This document shows positions 25,284 through 33,063 of a stretch of 37,262 nt of DNA, in pieces (the first letter of the stretch is position 1; each line of letters starts with the position of its first letter). The notes below the pieces were generated by a model. The model worked only from the letters and a program-made list of their open reading frames with translations. It did no database searches and had not been told where the DNA came from. This DNA is from Micrococcales bacterium (GTDB lineage: Bacteria > Actinomycetota > Actinomycetes > Actinomycetales > Dermatophilaceae), in contig JACXUW010000002.1 of assembly GCA_014763705.1 (NCBI GenBank), forward strand, positions 1-37,262, read 5' to 3'. Made by a program: the position numbers and the translations under genes.

Positions 25284-25541
25284 ATGTCGTTGCTCTCTTC
25301 ACACGCGAACGCCACGGTGGAGCGCGTGTTCGAGGTCACGGGAAGTATCGGGTCGCTCCTCGCCGCCGGAGTGGCGCTCTCCCTCCTGTGGGGCGCTGTG
25401 GTCTACGCCGTGATCCGCTGCGTCGACACTCAGCCGAAGGCGGGAAGAGGATCGGCCGCCCCGTCGGTTGCCCCGTCCGTCGGCACTCATCGGCGCTTCC
25501 GTGCCCGGCCGTTCCAGCCCGGACGAGGCGGTCGGCAGTGA
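25284..25541 (+). CDS. Small membrane protein preceding TlpA/Ccd genes
   Basis: Up to 85 aa from ATG 25284, with one hydrophobic helix (SIGSLLAAGVALSLLWGAVVYAVI) and a basic, Arg/Pro-rich tail. In-frame GTG codons at 25317 and 25326 are alternative starts; 25326 has GGTGGAG just upstream and would leave the 25265-25280 motif in the promoter. Its stop overlaps the TlpA-like start as GTGA, so it belongs to that operon. No family recognised. It may be a small accessory protein of the cytochrome c maturation module. Confidence 0.55.
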   Translation: MSLLSSHANATVERVFEVTGSIGSLLAAGVALSLLWGAVVYAVIRCVDTQPKAGRGSAAPSVAPSVGTHRRFRARPFQPGRGGRQ

Positions 25542-26149
25542 CCGGCCACGCAGCCGACATCGCTCGACGTGGGCTGTTGGGCCTGGCCGGGAGCACCGCC
25601 GTGGCGGCGCTGGCCGCATGCTCCTCGGATCCCGGCTCTGTCGCCGCGCAGGCGAAGGCCGGCGACCAGAAGGGCTACGTGTCCGGGGATGGTGCCGTGG
25701 AGACCGTCCGTGCGGTGGACCGGGCCGAGCCGGTGACGATGTCGGGCAAGCTGCTCGACGGCACGGCGTGGGACATCACCTCGACCCGCGGGACGGTGCT
25801 GGTCCTCAACGTCTGGGGGTCGTGGTGCCCGCCGTGCGTGGCGGAGGCGCCTGGGCTTCAGAAGGCCTGGGAGAGCGTTCAAAGGAAGTCGCTGCCCGTA
25901 CAGTTCATGGGCATCGACTTCCGCGAGGAGGCTGCACGCGGGGCGGCGTTCAACCAGAAGTACGGGATCACCTACCCGAGCTTGTCCGACGAGGCGGGGG
26001 TGCTGATCCTGCGGTTGCAAGGCAAGGCGCCGACAGTGCCGACCACACTGGTGCTGGACCCGAAAGGCCGGATCGCGGCCCGGGTCAACGGCACCGTCGA
26101 TGCGACCACGTTGACGGGCCTCGTCGACGACGTGGTCGCGGAGTCGTGA
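25538..26149 (+). CDS. TlpA/ResA-like thioredoxin lipoprotein
   Basis: A 203-aa extracytoplasmic thioredoxin-fold protein. The N-terminus ARRGLLGLAGSTAVAALAAC combines an Arg-Arg pair with a lipobox (Cys28). The fold begins near residue 65 and the redox centre is NVWGSWCPPC (Cys97, Cys100). Further on, VQFMGIDFREEAARGAAF and a cis-proline region VPTTLVLDPKGRIA are as in ResA/CcsX. In system II maturation such proteins keep apocytochrome c cysteines reduced, drawing electrons from CcdA, which is the next gene (GTGA overlap). Confidence 0.92.
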   Translation: MTGHAADIARRGLLGLAGSTAVAALAACSSDPGSVAAQAKAGDQKGYVSGDGAVETVRAVDRAEPVTMSGKLLDGTAWDITSTRGTVLVLNVWGSWCPPCVAEAPGLQKAWESVQRKSLPVQFMGIDFREEAARGAAFNQKYGITYPSLSDEAGVLILRLQGKAPTVPTTLVLDPKGRIAARVNGTVDATTLTGLVDDVVAES

Positions 26150-26919
26150 CGCGGGTCCTGGCCGTCGCCCCCGGTGACGCGGTGGCGACCGGCGCGCTGC
26201 CGCTGGCCGTGGCCGTCGCCGCCTTGGCCGGGCTCGTCTCGTTCGCCAGCCCGTGCGTGCTGCCGTTGGTCCCGGGGTTCCTGGGTTACGTGACGGGGCT
26301 GACCGGTCAGGGCTCCGATGCGGAAGCGGTGAAGTCCGGGCGTGGCCGGGCGGTACTGGGCGCTCTGCTGTTCGTGGTGGGCTTCACGGTGGTGTTCGTC
26401 CTGGGTGCGGTGTTCGTCACCTCGGCCGGTCGGGTCCTGGTGGAGCACCGGGTGCTGCTGTCACGGGTCGGTGGCGGGGTCGTGGTCCTCATGGGTCTGG
26501 TCTTCCTCGGCGTGGGCAGCGGCCGGGAGGCGCGGATCCGCTGGCGACCACGGGCCGGGCTCGCGGGATCGCCCGTGCTCGGGGCGGTGTTCGCCCTGGG
26601 GTGGGCGCCGTGTACCGGTCCGACGTTGGCCGCGGTGCTGGTCATGGCCAGCACGTCCGTGGACCCACAGGTGGGCCGGGGCGCCACCCTGGCCGTCGCG
26701 TACGGCCTTGGACTCGGGCTGCCGTTCCTCCTCGTGGCCGCCGGACTGGACCGCGCCGGCCGGGCGTCCGCCTGGCTGCGACGTCACCACCGTCCCATCC
26801 AGATGTTCGGCGGGGCCATGCTCATCCTCGTCGGGCTACTCCTGGTCAGCGGCGTGTGGGAGACCCTCAACCGTTGGGTCCAGACCGAGCTCGTCGCCGG
26901 CTTCCAGGTCTCGCTGTGA
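26146..26919 (+). CDS. ccdA: CcdA-type thiol:disulfide interchange membrane protein
   Basis: A 257-aa six-helix protein with the two redox-active cysteines of the family: FASPCVLPLVPGFLGY (Cys37, helix one) and LGWAPCTGPTLAAVL (Cys156, helix four). It passes electrons from cytosolic thioredoxin to the TlpA-like partner outside. It starts at GTG 26146 overlapping the previous stop, and its own stop overlaps the resB start as GTGA. The tight packing supports a dedicated cytochrome c maturation operon. Confidence 0.94.
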   Translation: MTRVLAVAPGDAVATGALPLAVAVAALAGLVSFASPCVLPLVPGFLGYVTGLTGQGSDAEAVKSGRGRAVLGALLFVVGFTVVFVLGAVFVTSAGRVLVEHRVLLSRVGGGVVVLMGLVFLGVGSGREARIRWRPRAGLAGSPVLGAVFALGWAPCTGPTLAAVLVMASTSVDPQVGRGATLAVAYGLGLGLPFLLVAAGLDRAGRASAWLRRHHRPIQMFGGAMLILVGLLLVSGVWETLNRWVQTELVAGFQVSL

Positions 26920-28517
26920 GCACCGACCAGCGCCCCACCGGGCCGGCGTCGGACGCCCACTGGCCCGCTTCCGGCGGTCCCGTGACGCAGCCTCGGCTCG
27001 GGCTCGTCGGGTGGCTGCGGTTCGTCTGGCGGCAGCTGACGTCGATGCGCACCGCGCTGCTGCTCCTGCTGCTCCTCACGGTCGCCGCGGTCCCGGGCGG
27101 TACCTTTCCCCAGCGCTCGATCGACGCCGCCCGTACCGCGCAGTGGATCACCGACCATCCGACCACCGGGCCCGTGCTCGACCGGCTCGGCTTCTTCGAG
27201 GTGTACGCCTCACCGTGGTTCGCCGCGATCTACCTCCTGCTTTTCGTCTCGCTCATCGGCTGCGTCGCCCCACGCTCACGGATCCACTGGCGGCAGGTAC
27301 GGGCCCGCCCACCGCGAGCGCCGCGGCGGCTCGACCGGCTGGGCGCCCATCGCGAGCTGGAGATCGACGGGCACCCCGACGAGGTCCGCGAGCGACTGCG
27401 GACCACCCTGCGGCGTCGGCGCTACCGGATCCACGCGTACGACGACGCGACGCTGTCGGCCGAGAAGGGTCACCTCAGGGAGACGGGCAACCTCGTCTTC
27501 CACCTCGCCCTCATCGGCGTCCTGGTCGGCGTTGCCTGGGGTCACCTCCTCGGCTGGAAGGGCGACGTCATCCTCCCCGTGGGCCAGACGTTCGCCAACA
27601 CCCTGTCGCGCTACGACACCTTCAGCCCCGGCCCAATGGTCGACGTCAACCACCTCGACCCGTTCACGCTCACCCTGGACGAGTTCGCCGTCTCCTTCGA
27701 GACCAAGGACCGCGGGCGGGGACAGTTCGGCGCCCCACGTGACTTCACCGCCACCACCCGCTTCACCCCCGCCTCCGGACCGGCCCGAGAGGTCGACATC
27801 AAGGTGAACCACCCGCTCGAGACCGGTGGCGGCACGGTCTTCCTCCTGGGGAACGGGTACGCCCCCCACGTCACCGTGAAGAGCGCCGACGGCAGGGTTC
27901 TCTACTCCGACGCCACCCCGTTCCTCGCCCAGGACAACAACTACACCTCCGTCGGGGCCATCAAGGTCCCCGGCGCCCAGCCCGACCAGCTGGGGTTCGC
28001 CGGCTTCTTCCTGCCCACCGGCGTCATCGACCAGCAACAGGGGCCGCACTCGGTCTTCCCCGACGCCCTCGACCCCCAGCTCGCCCTCACCGCTTTCTCG
28101 GGCACCCTGTTTCCCGGCGGGGCACCGCAGTCCGTGTACACGCTCGACACCGCACAGATGACCGCGCTCCCCGGCAAGGACGGCGCCGACCAGCTGCGCA
28201 TCCTCCTACACCCTGGTGACACCTACGACCTGCCCGGCGGTCGCGGGTCGATCACCTTCGACGGGGTCGAGCGCTTCGCCGGCCTGTCCATCCGCACCGA
28301 CCCCGGCAAGACCCTCACCCTCGTCTCGGCCCTGCTCGCGCTCGCCGGACTCGTCCTCAGCTTCGTCGTCCGACGTCGCCGGGTCTTCGTCCGGGTACGC
28401 CCCGCCGACGACCCTGCCCGAACGGTCGTGGCCGTGGGGGGTCTCGCCAAGGACGACGACACCGCCATGGACGACGAGGTCGCCGACATCATCCTCTCCG
28501 TGAAAGCAACGCCATGA
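26916..28517 (+). CDS. resB: Cytochrome c biogenesis protein ResB
   Basis: A 533-aa protein of the system II (ResB/CcsB-CcsA) haem lyase. It has three N-proximal helices (RTALLLLLLLTVAAVPG; WFAAIYLLLFVSLIGCV; LVFHLALIGVLVGVAWG), a large extracytoplasmic domain (about 190-480, with the SRYDTF and KVNHPLETGG features of ResB) and a last helix LTLVSALLALAGLVLSFVV. It starts at GTG 26916, coupled to ccdA, and ends in an ATGA overlap with ccsB. With CcsB it presents haem to apocytochrome CxxCH sites outside the membrane. Confidence 0.93.
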   Translation: MSTDQRPTGPASDAHWPASGGPVTQPRLGLVGWLRFVWRQLTSMRTALLLLLLLTVAAVPGGTFPQRSIDAARTAQWITDHPTTGPVLDRLGFFEVYASPWFAAIYLLLFVSLIGCVAPRSRIHWRQVRARPPRAPRRLDRLGAHRELEIDGHPDEVRERLRTTLRRRRYRIHAYDDATLSAEKGHLRETGNLVFHLALIGVLVGVAWGHLLGWKGDVILPVGQTFANTLSRYDTFSPGPMVDVNHLDPFTLTLDEFAVSFETKDRGRGQFGAPRDFTATTRFTPASGPAREVDIKVNHPLETGGGTVFLLGNGYAPHVTVKSADGRVLYSDATPFLAQDNNYTSVGAIKVPGAQPDQLGFAGFFLPTGVIDQQQGPHSVFPDALDPQLALTAFSGTLFPGGAPQSVYTLDTAQMTALPGKDGADQLRILLHPGDTYDLPGGRGSITFDGVERFAGLSIRTDPGKTLTLVSALLALAGLVLSFVVRRRRVFVRVRPADDPARTVVAVGGLAKDDDTAMDDEVADIILSVKATP

Positions 28518-29554
28518 CCGAATCGACCTGGGCCGCGCTCTCCGACTACTCCGTCTTCTCTGCCCTCCTCGTCCTGTCGGGCGCGCTCGTGGGATACGTC
28601 GTCCACCTCGCCCGAACCGTGCCTCGGGAGGACACCACATCGGACGGCGCCATGACCTCCGCTCCACGCGTGACGCAGCAACAGCTCGTGGATCCTGCCG
28701 GGGCGCCGACCCCCGACGGCGAGTGCTCGGGCCCCGCGCTCGTGGGGGTCGCGACGACGCACGGGCCCGACCACGAGACCGGACGTCCCGACCCCGGGCC
28801 TGCTCGACGGGCATCCGGCATCGCCTGGATGCTCACCCTGCTGGGTACCGCCCTCGTCGTCGCCGGGGTCGTGCTGCGCGCCCTGGACGTCCACCGGTGG
28901 CCGCTCGGCAACATGTACGAGTTCGCGCTCGCCGGCGCCATGTTCACCCTCCTGGCGTACATCGCCTGGTCGACCCGGCGGGACCTGCGGTGGCTGGGCG
29001 CCTTCGTCCTGGCGCCCGTCCTCGCCGTCCTCGGGTCGGCCGTCACGATCTGGTACACGGAGGCATCCCAGCTCATGCCGTCACTGCGGTCGTACTGGCT
29101 CGCCGTCCATGTCACCGTCGCGACCATGACGGTCGCCGTCTTCACCCTCGGCGCTGCCCTCGGGGCCCTGTACCTGATCCAGGACCGGATCGAGACCGGC
29201 GGCTCCGCGCGTGCCCGCCGCTCCTTCATGAGCCGGCTTCCGACGGCGCAGGCTCTCGAGCGGCTCGCCTACGCCGCGCACGTCGTCGCCTTCCCGATGT
29301 GGACCTTCACCGTCATCGCCGGCGCCATCTGGGCCCGGCAGGCCTGGGGCTCGTACTGGAACTGGGACCCCAAGGAGGTGTGGAGCTTCGTCATCTGGGT
29401 CGCCTACGCCGCCTACCTCCACGCCCGCGCCACGACCGGCTGGAGGCGCCAGAACGCCACCTGGATCGCCCTGGCCGGCTTCGGCGCCGTCATCTTCAAC
29501 TTTGCCGTCGTCAACGTCTTCATCGTCGGCATGCACTCCTACTCCGGCCTGTGA
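28514..29554 (+). CDS. ccsB: Cytochrome c biogenesis protein CcsB (CcsA/ResC family)
   Basis: A 346-aa haem-handling membrane protein with about eight helices. The tryptophan-rich haem-binding signature is WGSYWNWDPKEVWSFVIW, and haem-ligand histidines are expected in AVHVTVATM and AAHVVAFPM. The N-terminal helix is separated from the conserved part by a polar loop (residues about 35-95), usual for actinobacterial CcsB. It completes the TlpA-ccdA-resB-ccsB order. No gene with several CxxCH haem sites is present nearby, so the client cytochrome is encoded elsewhere. Confidence 0.94.
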   Translation: MTESTWAALSDYSVFSALLVLSGALVGYVVHLARTVPREDTTSDGAMTSAPRVTQQQLVDPAGAPTPDGECSGPALVGVATTHGPDHETGRPDPGPARRASGIAWMLTLLGTALVVAGVVLRALDVHRWPLGNMYEFALAGAMFTLLAYIAWSTRRDLRWLGAFVLAPVLAVLGSAVTIWYTEASQLMPSLRSYWLAVHVTVATMTVAVFTLGAALGALYLIQDRIETGGSARARRSFMSRLPTAQALERLAYAAHVVAFPMWTFTVIAGAIWARQAWGSYWNWDPKEVWSFVIWVAYAAYLHARATTGWRRQNATWIALAGFGAVIFNFAVVNVFIVGMHSYSGL

Positions 29555-29588
29555 CCGGCATCGACCGGCCCGAGGGTGGGACCCGCTG

Positions 29589-30482
29589 ATGACGACGCTC
29601 GAGACCACGGCCGGGATCCTGCTCGTCGGGCTGGTGCTGCGGGACATCTTCCACACCCTCTTCCACCCGAGCGGCTTCGGGACCATCGCTCGGAGCACCT
29701 TCGTCTCCGTGTGGCGAGGGACACGGTTCGCCTGGCGCCGGGGTCGCGGGTCGGAGCTCGCCGGTCCGGCTGCCCTCGTTCTCGTCATCGCCCTCTGGGC
29801 CCTCGGCGTGGTCGGTGGCTTCGCGCTCGTCTACCACCCACGCCTGGAGTCGTTCACCGTCGGCCACGGGCACCGGGCCGCGACGACCTTCGGCACGGCC
29901 CTCTACGTCTCGACGGTCGCCGTCAGCACCCTCGGGCTCGGGGACGTCGTCCCGGTCGACGGACCCATGCGGACGGCCATCGTCCTCGAGGCGCTGATCG
30001 GGTTCCTCCTCCTGACCGCGGCGATCTCCTGGGTCCTGCAGCTCTACCCCGCCCTCACCCGACGCCGGGTCCTCGCCCGCAGCCTGCACACCCTCCACCG
30101 CACTCGCTATGCCGACCACCTACGAGCGGGGTCCGGCCCGAGCGACGCGGTCCTGTTGGACGGCCTGAGGCAGCAGCTCGCCACTGGCGCTGTCGACATG
30201 GAGCAGTACCGCGAGTCCTACTACTTCCGGGAGTCGAAGCGCGAGACCGCCCTGGCCGCCACCCTTCCCGTGGCCCGTGCCGTGGCCGACTGCGCCTGTG
30301 CCCCGTCGTCGCACGTCGAGTGCCGACGCGCAGGACGACGACTCCGGGCGGAGCTCGACACCTTCCAGCACCAGGTCGCCGACGTCATCGGTGCTTCGGC
30401 GGACGACGACCCGATCGGCGCGTACGCAGCCGATCACGAGCACAGACCGTTCATCGACCACGCCGCACTCGACGACGCGTGA
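29589..30482 (+). CDS. Ion-channel-like (potassium channel family) membrane protein
   Basis: A 297-aa protein with a two-helix/pore-loop unit: LALVLVIALWALGVVGGFALVY-type helix, pore region VSTVAVSTLGLGDVVPVDG, and a following helix TAIVLEALIGFLLLTAAISWVL. The filter reads TLGLGD where K+ channels have TVGYGD. An additional helix at the N-terminus and a 130-aa cytosolic tail with several Cys and His residues (CACAPSSHVEC) follow. K+ selectivity is uncertain. The start ATG 29589 lies 34 bp after ccsB, so cotranscription is possible though no functional link is known. Confidence 0.75.
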   Translation: MTTLETTAGILLVGLVLRDIFHTLFHPSGFGTIARSTFVSVWRGTRFAWRRGRGSELAGPAALVLVIALWALGVVGGFALVYHPRLESFTVGHGHRAATTFGTALYVSTVAVSTLGLGDVVPVDGPMRTAIVLEALIGFLLLTAAISWVLQLYPALTRRRVLARSLHTLHRTRYADHLRAGSGPSDAVLLDGLRQQLATGAVDMEQYRESYYFRESKRETALAATLPVARAVADCACAPSSHVECRRAGRRLRAELDTFQHQVADVIGASADDDPIGAYAADHEHRPFIDHAALDDA

Positions 30483-30502
30483 CCCGGCGCGGTGCGAGTC
30501 CG

Positions 30503-30811
30503 TCAACGGTCGAGCCGACCCGCTTCCTGGTCCACCGTCGCCGACCACCACGGCGGCAGCTGCGCGATCCTCGTGCGGCTGGCGTGGGCCAGGGACACGA
30601 ACGCCGCCACGCTCAGAGCCGCCATCGCCGCGAGATCCCAACGATCCTCGGCGTAGTGAGCGATCCCGGCAGGAACCAGCAGAGCACCCGTCCCACCCGC
30701 AACGACGACCGGCCAACACACCGGCGGGAGCCGCTTGCGCAGACTGGCGACCACGAAGACCGTTGAGAGCAGCAGCGCAACAGCGGCAAAGAAACTGTGG
30801 CCAAGTATCAC
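30503..30811 (-). CDS. Small four-helix membrane protein, unknown
   Basis: A 102-aa hydrophobic protein with about three to four helices (HSFFAAVALLLSTVFVVA; WPVVVAGGTGALLVPAGIAHYA; LAAMAALSVAAFVSLAHA). The start ATG 30811 overlaps the stop of the next upstream small gene as ATGA, which argues both are real. I recognise no family. It is convergent with the channel-like gene, leaving a 20-bp gap. Confidence 0.55.
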   Translation of the reverse strand: MILGHSFFAAVALLLSTVFVVASLRKRLPPVCWPVVVAGGTGALLVPAGIAHYAEDRWDLAAMAALSVAAFVSLAHASRTRIAQLPPWWSATVDQEAGRLDR

Positions 30812-31044
30812 CGACGGGTGCCCGGCTCAGCGCGGCCGGCCAGGACCGCCCCGACGACGAAGACCGCGCCGGCCGCCGGATAGCCGGCCACGAGGTCGAC
30901 GAGCCCCGAGGGACTGCTCGTCAGATGTGCCCCGACGTGGACGATCGCCACGACGGCGGCAACGCCCATGAGCACCTTGCCGGCCAGGACCAGTCGCCGG
31001 TGCCTCCGGTACTCCTGCACTGCCGATCCGTGCGCTTCTGGCAT
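30808..31044 (-). CDS. Small two-helix membrane protein, unknown
   Basis: A 78-aa protein: basic N-terminus (EYRRHRRLVL), helix AGKVLMGVAAVVAIVHVGAHL and a second helix LVAGYPAAGAVFVVGAVLAG. It has a histidine in a helix (VHVGAHL) but no known motif. It is coupled by ATGA overlap to the following small membrane gene, and a GGAGGA sequence lies upstream of ATG 31044. Probably a two-gene operon of envelope proteins within the metal island. Confidence 0.55.
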   Translation of the reverse strand: MPEAHGSAVQEYRRHRRLVLAGKVLMGVAAVVAIVHVGAHLTSSPSGLVDLVAGYPAAGAVFVVGAVLAGRAEPGTRR

Positions 31045-31190
31045 GTGCCCGTCCTCCTGTTTGTGGTCGTTCGGTCCGCCGTCAGGCCCGCGGTGACGAG
31101 GGCGAGGAGAGCGGCGACGGGTCGAGCCTCACACTCCAACGTCACAGAGCGGTCACCGCAACGGTGCATCGCGGACTTCTTGACGCAACG

Positions 31191-31206
31191 TTCATGGTTC
31201 CTCAAC
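31191..31206 (+). promoter_or_regulatory. Candidate regulator box (TTCATGG-type) before DUF302 gene
   Basis: TTCATGGTTCCTCAAC lies 62 bp before the DUF302 start and shares 13 of 16 bases with the box at 16621-16636. A TTGACG at 31180-31185, in the context CTTCTTGACG also seen at 21112-21121, may serve as -35 or as a half-site. Confidence 0.4.
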
Positions 31207-31267
31207 GCCGCCCGCGGAACGGTCTGCGAGCGTCGGATCGTCCGACGCCCAGACAGGAGCCCGCGCC

Positions 31268-31657
31268 ATGTCCTACGCACTGTCCGTCACGACCGACGGC
31301 CCCTTCGACGAAACCCTGACACGGACCCGGTCCGCCCTCGAGGACCAGGGCTTCGGCGTCCTCACGGAGATCGACATCGCCCAGACCCTCGCGGCGAAGA
31401 CCGGCGAGACGATCCCGGACCAAGTGATCCTCGGGGCGTGCCGCCCGCCGCTGGCCCTCGACGCTCTTCGAGCGGAGCCCGGTATCGGCCTCCTCCTGCC
31501 CTGCAACGTCGTCGTCCGGGAGGCGGACGACCGGGTGCTCGTCGAGGCGATGGATCCGGAGGTCATGGTGCAGGTCACCGGCAACGAGGAGCTGCACGGC
31601 GTGGCAGACGACGCGCGGGCCCGTCTCGAGGCTGCGCTCACTTCGATCACCGCCTGA
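31268..31657 (+). CDS. DUF302 domain protein
   Basis: A 129-aa cytosolic protein that is essentially one DUF302 domain: PFDETLTRTRSALEDQGFGVLTEIDI near the start and ILGACRPPLALDALRAEPGIGLLLPCNVVVRE in the middle, the most conserved part of the family, then a C-terminal helix. DUF302 proteins are uncharacterised dimeric alpha/beta proteins, often near metal, redox or sulfur genes. The two central cysteines (GAC and PC) could be metal or thiol ligands, which is speculative. It is preceded by a putative regulator box. Confidence 0.88.
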   Translation: MSYALSVTTDGPFDETLTRTRSALEDQGFGVLTEIDIAQTLAAKTGETIPDQVILGACRPPLALDALRAEPGIGLLLPCNVVVREADDRVLVEAMDPEVMVQVTGNEELHGVADDARARLEAALTSITA

Positions 31658-31730
31658 CCGGGCCGCTCACACCCCCACGTCTCGACCAGGATCCGACCCC
31701 GGTCGAGTCCCGAATGCAAGGAGCTTGTCA

Positions 31731-32354
31731 GTGGCCCGCCCCGATCGCCCCTCCCGTGCCCGGCTCGAGGAGCTGAAGAACCAGCAGCGCGCCCGCGAAC
31801 GCCGCACTCGGTGGCTCTGGGTCGGCGGCACCTCCCTCGCCGTACTGGCCATCATCGCCGTCGTCGTGTTCACCGTGGCGCGCGACGTGGCGACCCGCCC
31901 CACGCTCGACGCTGTGAGCACCTACGAGCCGAGCAGGAACCACGTCACGACCCCCGTGACCTACAAACAGTCGCCGCCCGTCGGCGGAGACCACAACCCC
32001 GTCTGGCTCAACTGCGGCGTCTACGACAAGCCCGTCCCCAACGAGAACGCCGTGCACTCCCTCGAGCACGGCGCCGTATGGGTCACCTACTCCCCCGACC
32101 TGCCTGCCGGGCAGGTCGACAGCCTCGTCTCCAACCTTCCAGCGGACTACGTGATCGTCTCCCCCTACAAGGGGCTTCCATCACCCGTCGTCGCCTCCGC
32201 CTGGGGAACCCAGCTCGAGCTGGACGGCGTCGACGACCCGAGACTGGGCGACTTCGTCCGCGAGTACCGCCAAGGGCCACAGACCCCCGAGCCCGGTGCT
32301 GCGTGCAGCGGCGGCACCGATGGCACCGGCACCGGCGGCACCGGCATGGAATAG
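31731..32354 (+). CDS. DUF3105 membrane-anchored protein
   Basis: A 207-aa protein from GTG 31731, with AAGGAG 7 bp before it. It has a basic cytosolic start, a membrane helix (WLWVGGTSLAVLAIIAVVVFTVA, about 29-51) and an extracytoplasmic DUF3105 domain: PPVGGDHNPVWLNCGVYDKPVPNENAVHSLEHGAVWVTYSPDL. Family hallmarks GGDHxxxWxxCG and HSLEHG give a His/Cys cluster suited to metal binding. A Gly/Thr-rich tail ends the protein. DUF3105 is often followed by a DUF305 gene, as here, supporting an envelope metal role. Confidence 0.9.
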   Translation: MARPDRPSRARLEELKNQQRARERRTRWLWVGGTSLAVLAIIAVVVFTVARDVATRPTLDAVSTYEPSRNHVTTPVTYKQSPPVGGDHNPVWLNCGVYDKPVPNENAVHSLEHGAVWVTYSPDLPAGQVDSLVSNLPADYVIVSPYKGLPSPVVASAWGTQLELDGVDDPRLGDFVREYRQGPQTPEPGAACSGGTDGTGTGGTGME

Positions 32355-32359
32355 TCGCC

Positions 32360-33020
32360 GTGACCACCGAGACCTCGCGCCCGTCCGAGCCCACCGGCAG
32401 CGGCCGCCGCCCAGCCTGGACCGCGCTCGCCCTGGCGAGCCTCACGGCGCTGCTCCTCGGAGCGCTGAGATCCATTCTCGTCGTTCGCGCCGCGACCTCG
32501 ACCTCGGTGGCCGACACCGGCGCCGACGTCGGCTTCTCCCGCGACATGCAGACCCACCACCGGCAAGCTGTCGAGATGGCCCTCATCATCCGGGACCGCA
32601 CCGACGACGCGGCGGTCCGCACCCTCGCCTACGACATCGCCACAAGCCAGCAACAACAAGCCGGCCAGATGTACGGCTGGCTCGTGCAGTGGGGCCTGCC
32701 GCAGACCGCGCCCCGCAGACTCATGGCCTGGGCCGACCATGTGGACACGAGTCAGAGCAAGCGCTGATGGGATGCCGGCGATGATGCCCGGTATGGCCAC
32801 CGACCAGCAGCTCGACGAGCTCCGGACAGCCCGAGGCGTGGAGGCGGAACGGATCTTCCTGCGCCTGATGATCGACCACCACCGAGGCGGCGTCGCGATG
32901 GCCGAGGCCGGCCTCGCCGACGCGAAGACCCCTGAGGTCAGGACGCTCGCCGGCGCCATCGACCGAGCGCAGAGGGGCGAGATCGAGCTCATGTCGTCGA
33001 TGCTCGCCGACCGTACGTGA
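32360..33020 (+). pseudogene. DUF305 gene split by a frameshift
   Basis: Two frames together make one DUF305 protein. The first (GTG 32360 to stop 32765-32767) gives an N-terminal anchor helix and VGFSRDMQTHHRQAVEMALII. The second, shifted by one base, resumes at DGMPAMMPGMATDQQLDEL and contains RLMIDHHRGGVAMAEAGLADAKTPEV, ending at 33020. The break falls in the linker near 32750-32770. A one-base deletion (or sequencing error) explains it. An internal ATG at 32772 could let the second half be made separately, since the two halves are near-symmetric helical pairs. I call it broken but not certainly dead. Confidence 0.72.
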
Positions 33021-33063
33021 ACGCTCCGCGGACCGGGTCGGGACCAGGAAGAAGGTCGCCGCG

